DNA from: Mesorhizobium sp. J428
GTDB lineage: Bacteria; Pseudomonadota; Alphaproteobacteria; Rhizobiales; Rhizobiaceae
Reading direction: 5' to 3'
DNA length: 64,000 nucleotides
Assembly (NCBI RefSeq): GCF_024699925.1
Contig: NZ_JAJOMX010000001.1
Coordinates: forward strand, 2,704,001-2,768,000
The notes beneath the pieces were generated by a model. It was not told where the DNA came from. It did not search any database and was given only the letters and a program-made list of their open reading frames with translations. Positions 58,988-64,000 of the stretch are shown piece by piece (within the stretch, counting starts at the first letter, position 1; each line of letters begins with the position of its first letter). The position numbers and the translations under genes were made by a program.

Positions 58988-60212
58988 CTGCGCGGATCAG
59001 GCCGTAGAACGACGTGCCGTGGCGCCCCGGAGCGAGCCCGAGATGCTCGGCGAGGGTTTCGCCGATGTCGGCGAAGGTGGGGCGCAGGCCGACATCCACG
59101 GACCGGAGGCCGGGTCCGGTGCCGATGACCGGCACGCGTTCGCGCGTATGGTCGGTGCCACGCCAGGAGGGGTCATTGCCGTGGTCGGCGGTCAGGATGA
59201 GCATGTCGCCGGGCCTCAGCCTGGCCAGGATTTCGGGCACGCGCCGGTCGAACGCTTCCAGCGCTGCGGCGTAGCCCGGAATGTCGCGGCGATGGCCGTA
59301 TTCCGTGTCGAAGTCGACGAAGTTGGCGAAGACCAGGTCGCCGTCGGCCGCATCGTCCATCGCGCCGAGCGCTGCGTCGAGCATCGCCATGTTGCCGGCG
59401 CCCTTGCGGACCTCGGAAATGCCGCGGTGGGCGAAGATGTCGCCGATCTTGCCGATCCCGATGGTGCGCCTGCCGCTCGCCACGACACGGTCGCACAATG
59501 TCGGCTCCGGGGGAGGCACGGCGAGGTCCTTGCGGTTCGGGGTGCGCTTGAAGGTCTCCACGGTTTCGCCGAGGAACGGCCGCGCGATGACCCGGCCGAT
59601 GTTGAGCGGGTCGACGAGCTTCCGAACCACCTTGCACAGGTCGTGGAGGCGCTGGAGGCCGAAATGTTCCTCATGCGCGGCAATCTGCAGGACGGAATCG
59701 ACCGAGGTGTAGCAGATCGGCTTACCGGTGCGGATATGCTCCTCGCCGAAGCGCTCGATGATCTCGGTGCCGGAGGCATGGCAGTTGCCGAGGATGCCGG
59801 GCAGCTTACCCTCGCGTATGATTGCCTCGGTCAGATCCGGCGGGAAGGCGGGGACCGTGTCGGGGAAATAGCCCCATTTGAACGGCACCGGCACGCCGGC
59901 GATCTCCCAATGGCCCGACGGCGTGTCCTTGCCGTCTGAAACTTCCTGTGCCGCACCGTGGAAACCGGTGCGTGTCTCCTTGCCGCCAAGGGGTTGGCCG
60001 GTCGCGGTCCGCCAGGCGTCGCCGAGACCGAGCCCCGACATGTTCGGCAAGCTGAGCGGGCCGGAACGAAGTCCTTCCCGGTCGCCCTTGCCGTCCCTGC
60101 ATCCGGCGAGGATGTGGCCGAACGTGTCCGCGCCCTCGTCGCCGAACGTTGCCGCATCCGACGAGCCGCCGATGCCAAAGGAATCCAGGACGAACAGGAA
60201 GGCGCGGGGCAT
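58980..60212 (-). CDS. deoB: phosphopentomutase
   Basis: Interconverts (deoxy)ribose 1- and 5-phosphate, linking PunA/DeoA to DeoC. Alkaline-phosphatase-like fold: metal ligands in [16 protein letters not shown] (Asp10) and [17 protein letters not shown] near residue 335; the phospho-acceptor Thr is in the [11 protein letters not shown] segment near residue 95. 410 residues. Functionally belongs with deoC, punA and deoA 34-39 kb away. Confidence 0.95.
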   Translation of the reverse strand: MPRAFLFVLDSFGIGGSSDAATFGDEGADTFGHILAGCRDGKGDREGLRSGPLSLPNMSGLGLGDAWRTATGQPLGGKETRTGFHGAAQEVSDGKDTPSGHWEIAGVPVPFKWGYFPDTVPAFPPDLTEAIIREGKLPGILGNCHASGTEIIERFGEEHIRTGKPICYTSVDSVLQIAAHEEHFGLQRLHDLCKVVRKLVDPLNIGRVIARPFLGETVETFKRTPNRKDLAVPPPEPTLCDRVVASGRRTIGIGKIGDIFAHRGISEVRKGAGNMAMLDAALGAMDDAADGDLVFANFVDFDTEYGHRRDIPGYAAALEAFDRRVPEILARLRPGDMLILTADHGNDPSWRGTDHTRERVPVIGTGPGLRSVDVGLRPTFADIGETLAEHLGLAPGRHGTSFYGLIRADA

Positions 60213-60266
60213 TATTCTTCGATATAGTCGGAGGAACCTCGCAAGACATAGGTGGGAACGGACGCC

Positions 60267-61172
60267 ATGGCAATCGGAAGGCTTTCCCTGATCCTGGTGC
60301 TTGCGACATTCGCGCCGTTGGCTCCTGCCAGCGCCGGCTGGCGCGAGGACCTGGGCGTGTTCCGCGTCGGGATCGTGCTACCGGCCGCCAGCGCGCCCGA
60401 GCTTGAAGGCGCCGAGCGAATCCGCGCCGGCTTTGCGAATGCGCTCGAAATGCCGGTCGAGCTGTTCGCGGCCCGCGACTACGCCGTGCTCGCCGATGCG
60501 CAGGCCAGCGGCCGGATCCAGTATGCGATCCATACCGCCACGTCCTATGCCTCGGCCTGGCTGCTCTGCTCCTGCGTCGAGCCGCTGGTAGCACCCGTCG
60601 GAGAAGATGGATCGACGGGCATCCGCTCCGTCCTGATCGCACGGCCCGAAGGTCCGCCGACGCCGGAGGCGGCCGTTTCGTCAAAGGTGGCGATCGGACC
60701 GGCTGACTCGGTGGCCGGCAGGCTGATCCCTCTGGCGGAGTTCCGGCCCGGCGGCACAGAACTGTCCGGCGAGGAATCGTTTCTCGCGCCGGCATCCTCC
60801 GACACCGAGGCGGAAGCGAGCCTGGAGAGCGGCGCGGTCGCGGCGATGTTCGGCTTCACGCGTTCGAATGCCGAGGGGACCGTCTTGGGAGGCACGCCGG
60901 AACGCCTGTCGACGGCGGGTCTGCACGGGGCGAAGGTGATCTGGACCTCGAACCTTCTGCGCAACGGGCCGCACGCCGTGCGCTCGAACCTCCCCACCGA
61001 GGCGAAGACGGCGCTGAAGTCGTTCCTGACGGGAATGCGCGCGTCCGATCCGGAGCTCTACGAGCTGATCGAGAGGCGCTTCTCCGGCGGTTTCGTCGAA
61101 GTCCATCAGGACGACTATGCCTCGGCGGTCGATCTCGTCCGCAGGGCGTCCCGCCCGTCGGATGAGGAATGA
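60267..61172 (+). CDS. PhnD-like periplasmic binding protein without transporter genes
   Basis: A 301-residue exported protein: signal peptide [22 protein letters not shown], then [20 protein letters not shown] and [10 protein letters not shown], the fold of phosphate/phosphonate binding proteins (PhnD group). ATG 60267 is preferred over GTG 60252, which lies before the signal peptide. No permease or ATPase gene is adjacent. Together with the nearby Tad genes it may have a non-transport, sensory role; that is speculation. Confidence 0.8.
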   Translation: MAIGRLSLILVLATFAPLAPASAGWREDLGVFRVGIVLPAASAPELEGAERIRAGFANALEMPVELFAARDYAVLADAQASGRIQYAIHTATSYASAWLLCSCVEPLVAPVGEDGSTGIRSVLIARPEGPPTPEAAVSSKVAIGPADSVAGRLIPLAEFRPGGTELSGEESFLAPASSDTEAEASLESGAVAAMFGFTRSNAEGTVLGGTPERLSTAGLHGAKVIWTSNLLRNGPHAVRSNLPTEAKTALKSFLTGMRASDPELYELIERRFSGGFVEVHQDDYASAVDLVRRASRPSDEE

Positions 61173-61182
61173 CCTGCGCGCC

Positions 61183-61794
61183 TCAGCAGGTCGAGCAATC
61201 GATGGTCGCGCTCATGCGCGGGCGCAGATAGTAGGTCTCTTTCATGTTGATGTTGTCGAACGCGGCCAGCAGGCCGGTGGCCTGTTTCTCGCTGGCGGTC
61301 CAGGTGATGATGGGACGGTAGTCGAGGGATGTCTCCACGCGGACGAGGAAAGATCCCTTGATCCTCAGCGTCTCGGGGACGGTGGTGGTCGAATCCTTCG
61401 CCGCATCCTGCGAGAAGGCACCGTCGACCATCTTTCGCGACCACGCGACCTTCACTGTCGGCACGTTGTCATTGCTTATCTTGATCGCGGTGATGACCAC
61501 CTTCAGCTGCGTCCGGCTGTAGGGATTGAGCGTCGCCTCGCCGATCGACATGATCGCCTCGACCTCGCTCTTGCTGATGGACTGCTGCTGCGTGACGAGG
61601 TCGGCGATCATCGAGGCGGCGCGGCCGACCTTCTTGTTGGCGTCGATCGCGGGCGCGATCTCCATCGTCACGAAATACATCGTCAGGAGCAGCGGCGCGA
61701 TGAAGGCGAACTCGATCGCCGCTACGCCCTTGCGGTCGGCGGCGGCGCGCCGGAGAAGACCGGCTGCTCTGTTCATCCAGGCGAAGCTCGACAT
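61183..61794 (-). CDS. TadE/TadG-like pseudopilin (Tad secretion)
   Basis: A 203-residue protein with a short basic N-terminus, then GVAAIEFAFIAPLLLTMYFV, the TadE-type type IV pseudopilin stretch (Glu at +5 of the cleavage position), and a beta-rich C-terminal domain ending SATIDCSTC with two Cys. ATG 61792-61794 chosen; a longer frame to 61938 overlaps the upstream gene. Last gene of the minus-strand pilus operon; convergent with the binding-protein gene. Confidence 0.85.
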   Translation of the reverse strand: MSSFAWMNRAAGLLRRAAADRKGVAAIEFAFIAPLLLTMYFVTMEIAPAIDANKKVGRAASMIADLVTQQQSISKSEVEAIMSIGEATLNPYSRTQLKVVITAIKISNDNVPTVKVAWSRKMVDGAFSQDAAKDSTTTVPETLRIKGSFLVRVETSLDYRPIITWTASEKQATGLLAAFDNINMKETYYLRPRMSATIDCSTC

Positions 61795-61829
61795 GGTTCT
61801 TGTTTCCTCGGCCGATCTGTTCTGGTGGA

Positions 61830-62417
61830 TCAGTCGTCGAACGGTTCGTTCTGCCAGGTCATCGAGGCGAAGTGCAGCGTCTTGCCGCCCTTCAGGTTCG
61901 ACATCCTCTTGCGCATAAAATCGGTCATCACCGGCCATTCGTAGAACACGCGCAGCATGTTCTTCGTCATCGACTTGCCCGGACTGAAGCCGAAATTCGA
62001 ATCCGCCAGCTCCTTCTCACTGCCGGAGCCGACGAAGGCGATCGTCACGTCGGCGGCGTCCTTGAAGGTGGGATATTCGCGCAGGTCGACCTTCAGCCCG
62101 GGGCAGCCGGACGCGACCAGGACGTCGATCTGGCTGCAGATCATCTCCTTCAGCTCGTCCTGGGTGAGGTCGGCCGCCTTGACCTGGCCGGTGCGGAGCT
62201 GGCGCGCGACATTGTCCGTGGCATTCGCGAGCAGTTGCGACCCGGCGAAGGAGATGCAGCTCTCAAGGATCGCGAAGGTGAGCAGCGTGAAAGGAATGGC
62301 GAGCAGGCTGAATTCGATCGCGACATTGCCTCCGCGGTCGCGCAGGAAACGGCGCGACCTGCGTTCGAATACGCCAGCGCCGGTGCCCGGGACGGGTGAA
62401 TTGCCTGCGGTATCCAT
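61830..62417 (-). CDS. TadE-family pseudopilin (Tad secretion)
   Basis: A 195-residue protein: RFLRDRGGNVAIEFSLLAIP and the following hydrophobic helix are the TadE prepilin-like segment, with Glu at +5. The C-terminal domain has two Cys (MICSQIDVLVASGCPG). Start is ATG 62415-62417 or 62444. 35 bp upstream of the second TadE-type gene. TadE and TadF pseudopilins are needed for Flp pilus assembly in Aggregatibacter. Confidence 0.87.
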   Translation of the reverse strand: MDTAGNSPVPGTGAGVFERRSRRFLRDRGGNVAIEFSLLAIPFTLLTFAILESCISFAGSQLLANATDNVARQLRTGQVKAADLTQDELKEMICSQIDVLVASGCPGLKVDLREYPTFKDAADVTIAFVGSGSEKELADSNFGFSPGKSMTKNMLRVFYEWPVMTDFMRKRMSNLKGGKTLHFASMTWQNEPFDD

Positions 62418-62536
62418 CTGACCCTGCCTCGCCTTGCAACGCATGGGTCTCAGACTAGCGATGAATGGTTGCGATCGGGTTTGCGCGGAAAGTTAAGATT
62501 TACCCTCCCGGGCGTCGAAGCTCAGGTGGAAACGCC

Positions 62537-62956
62537 CTACTGGCTGGCGTTCATTTCCGCTTCCGACTGGCGCTCGGCGTCGGTCTTATAAGAGCTCTCG
62601 CACAACGGCGTGCAGGAAAGGGTCTGCACTTCCGACCGGCGGTAGATCCGCACGGAGCGGTCGTCCTGGCGGGTGACGTACACCTGCTCGTCGACAATCG
62701 GCGCGCCCTGCGCGTCCATGACGACGAGATTTGTCACGCCGAAACCCTTGCCGGTGAGGACGATGGTGCTCGCATCCTGCACCGCCGCATCCGCGATCGC
62801 GGGGTTGCCGACGACGATCGTGTCCGCCGGCCGGGCGAGCTTCACGATTTTGGCCTGGTTCATCACGACCTCGATGCCAAGCTCCGCCGCCGTAGCGGTC
62901 GCCGCCGCGACGGCGAGGGTGGCGGCTAGCAGCAGGCGGGCAACGGATCGAGCCAC
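62537..62956 (-). CDS. pilus assembly protein, RcpA/CpaC N-terminal-domain type
   Basis: A 139-residue secreted protein: signal peptide SVARLLLAATLAVAAATATA, then the CpaC/RcpA N-terminal domain (IVKLARPADTIVVGNPAIAD, VLTGKGFGVTNLVVMDAQG). It lacks the secretin part of CpaC, so it is a stand-alone periplasmic domain. Heads the minus-strand group with the two TadE-type genes, divergent from the Flp pilin. Confidence 0.88.
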   Translation of the reverse strand: MARSVARLLLAATLAVAAATATAAELGIEVVMNQAKIVKLARPADTIVVGNPAIADAAVQDASTIVLTGKGFGVTNLVVMDAQGAPIVDEQVYVTRQDDRSVRIYRRSEVQTLSCTPLCESSYKTDAERQSEAEMNASQ

Positions 62957-63293
62957 GAAGGCCTCCTCGGATGGGAAAGTTTCAACCGAAGATGAAGGAG
63001 ATTGGTGAATCTTCGGTTAAGTCGGTTTCCCTTGGGGGCCGGCGACGGAGGCTGGCGGCCGTCGTGAACAAGACTCGCGCATGCGCGTGAAAGCGCGGGA
63101 TTTCCGCCGATACAATGCGAGCCGCGCAATTATTCGGCGGTTAACCACAGATGTGCCAGGCGCCGCGTAAGGCTTTGGTAATCTTGTTCGTTAAGCCGAT
63201 TGCAAGAGCTCCTCGGTAGTGTCGCAAGCATCCGATCGACACAGAAGAACGCCGACGGAAGTGCTGTGTAACACGTGGAGTAGGAGCTCTCAA
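62957..63293. other. 337-bp divergent promoter region of the pilus genes
   Basis: Spacer between the CpaC-type gene and flp. It is more AT-rich than its surroundings, with several TTAA half-sites (63014, 63139, 63192), but none forms a full TTAA-N7-TTAAC CtrA site. A taggag ribosome site lies at 63281-63286 before the pilin. I see no RNA gene. Confidence 0.45.
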
Positions 63294-63467
63294 ATGACCA
63301 AGCTTTTCGCCCGCTTTGTGAAGAATGAGTCCGGCGCAACCGCCATCGAATACGGCCTGATCGCCGCCCTGATCGCCCTCGCCATCATGGCGGGCGCCAC
63401 CCAGCTCGGCAATTCGCTCGACGCCAAGTTCAAGGATCTGGCTTCGACGCTGGACGGCGCTGGCTGA
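63294..63467 (+). CDS. flp: Flp-family type IVb pilin
   Basis: Major pilin of the Tad system, a 57-residue precursor. Cleavage after Gly14 in NESGATAIEYG leaves the Flp motif with Glu19 and Tyr20 at +5/+6; the hydrophobic helix GLIAALIALAIMAGATQLGN follows. ATG 63294 has a taggag ribosome site 8 bp upstream. A strong terminator follows, as expected for an abundant, separately transcribed pilin. Confidence 0.95.
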   Translation: MTKLFARFVKNESGATAIEYGLIAALIALAIMAGATQLGNSLDAKFKDLASTLDGAG

Positions 63468-63493
63468 TACGCCTGATTGGCGAGAATTCATCG

Positions 63494-63522
63494 GGGGCCG
63501 CGCCGCAAGGCGCGGCCCCTTT
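63494..63522 (+). terminator. rho-independent terminator of flp
   Basis: Eleven-base stem GGGGCCGCGCC/GGCGCGGCCCC (63494-63504 and 63509-63519) with a GCAA tetraloop and a short T run (ttt). It lies 27 bp after the pilin stop. Partial readthrough into cpaA would be usual in Tad loci. Confidence 0.88.
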
Positions 63523-63600
63523 GCTTTGCACGGTATGTAGTGGGGCTTCATCAAGGATTAAGCCCACTGCGTCTAGTATTCAGCCTCAGTGAGGTTCCCG

Positions 63601-64000
63601 ATGCTTGCAGCCGCTATCTTCGTCATCTTCCCGTTCTGCATGGCCTACGCGGCGATTTCCGACATGCTGTCGATGACGATCGCCAACCGGGTATCGCTGC
63701 TGCTCGTCGTTGCGTTCGCGGCGCTTGCGCCAATGACCGGCATGGCTTGGGCGGACTATGGCTGGCACATCGCCGCCGGTCTGGCTGTCCTTTCCGTCAC
63801 CTTCACTCTTTTTGCGATTGGGGGCATGGGCGGCGGTGACGCAAAGCTGCTTGCGGCGACGGCTGTCTGGATGGGGTTCGGCCCTGAACTGATGCAGTAT
63901 CTGGTCTATTCCGCAGCGCTCGGCGGTCTGCTGACAATCCTCATCCTGATGTACCGGCGATCGCCCCTGTCGGTCTATACCGGCCACAACATCTTCCTAC
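63601..64000 (+). CDS. cpaA: Tad prepilin peptidase CpaA/TadV (3' partial)
   Basis: Aspartic protease of the A24 family that matures the Flp pilin and the TadE-type pseudopilins. The two catalytic Asp are visible: Asp21 in AISDMLSMTIANR and Asp80 in the GMGGGDAKL motif. At least four hydrophobic helices. The window ends within the gene after 133 residues; family members have about 170. Confidence 0.93.
   Translation, partial: MLAAAIFVIFPFCMAYAAISDMLSMTIANRVSLLLVVAFAALAPMTGMAWADYGWHIAAGLAVLSVTFTLFAIGGMGGGDAKLLAATAVWMGFGPELMQYLVYSAALGGLLTILILMYRRSPLSVYTGHNIFL

Noticed and set aside
62957..63293. CtrA-binding site in the pilus promoter region
   Set aside because: Only TTAA half-sites occur; the spacing does not fit TTAA-N7-TTAAC.

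Overview
The window is a GC-rich alphaproteobacterial chromosome segment. ActSR/RegBA-type redox sensing, a dnaA-dnaN-recF block beside rpsT-enoyl-CoA hydratase-mutM, a ubiE-ubiB-coaBC group, a BrnTA module, Tad/Flp pilus genes and RIME-like bipartite palindromes point to Hyphomicrobiales (Rhizobiales), most likely a Phyllobacteriaceae/Mesorhizobium relative. This placement rests on gene content and order, not on a database search. I saw no rRNA, tRNA, CRISPR, insertion sequence or prophage.

Region 1 (1-15.4 kb): end of an M48 protease, a GFA-family protein, an acyltransferase, a phnN/2H-phosphoesterase pair, a YnjBCD-type ABC importer, the helicase HrpB, the ActS/ActR two-component pair, a P1-family peptidase, MmcB, BrnT/BrnA and SlyX. 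Region 2 (15.5-29 kb) is a nucleoside uptake and catabolism locus. It holds a NupABC-type transporter with an isochorismatase-fold gene inside it, cdd, punA, deoC, an ALDH16-like two-module aldehyde dehydrogenase and deoA on the plus strand, then upp and add on the minus strand; deoB lies 30 kb away.

Region 3 (29-33.6 kb): ubiE-ubiB, a ribbon-helix-helix/PIN toxin-antitoxin insertion, then coaBC. Region 4 (33.6-46.5 kb) is an accessory-looking stretch between coaBC and dut: two ArsR-SRPBCC modules, two GSTs, a peroxiredoxin, prfC, glutaminase, an MFS carrier, a VOC protein and a frameshifted isocitrate lyase/PEP mutase family gene. Region 5 (46.5-59 kb): dut, a HAD phosphatase, a CysZ-like membrane protein, nth, a broken parDE, an Ada-like methyltransferase, recF (frameshifted), dnaN, dnaA, rpsT, enoyl-CoA hydratase and mutM. 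Region 6 (59-64 kb): deoB, a PhnD-like binding protein and Tad/Flp pilus genes.

Most noteworthy: (i) eight bipartite palindromic repeats, all left of 27.2 kb, that share internal cores across different arm families, one of them inserted in frame in hrpB as exactly 45 codons; (ii) the ubiE...mutM block lying between add and deoB, which reads as a circular permutation of the order I expect in relatives; (iii) three frameshifted genes, including recF; (iv) an isochorismatase-like protein with Ser in place of the catalytic Cys inside a nucleoside transporter operon; (v) a PhnN kinase coupled to a 2H phosphoesterase.
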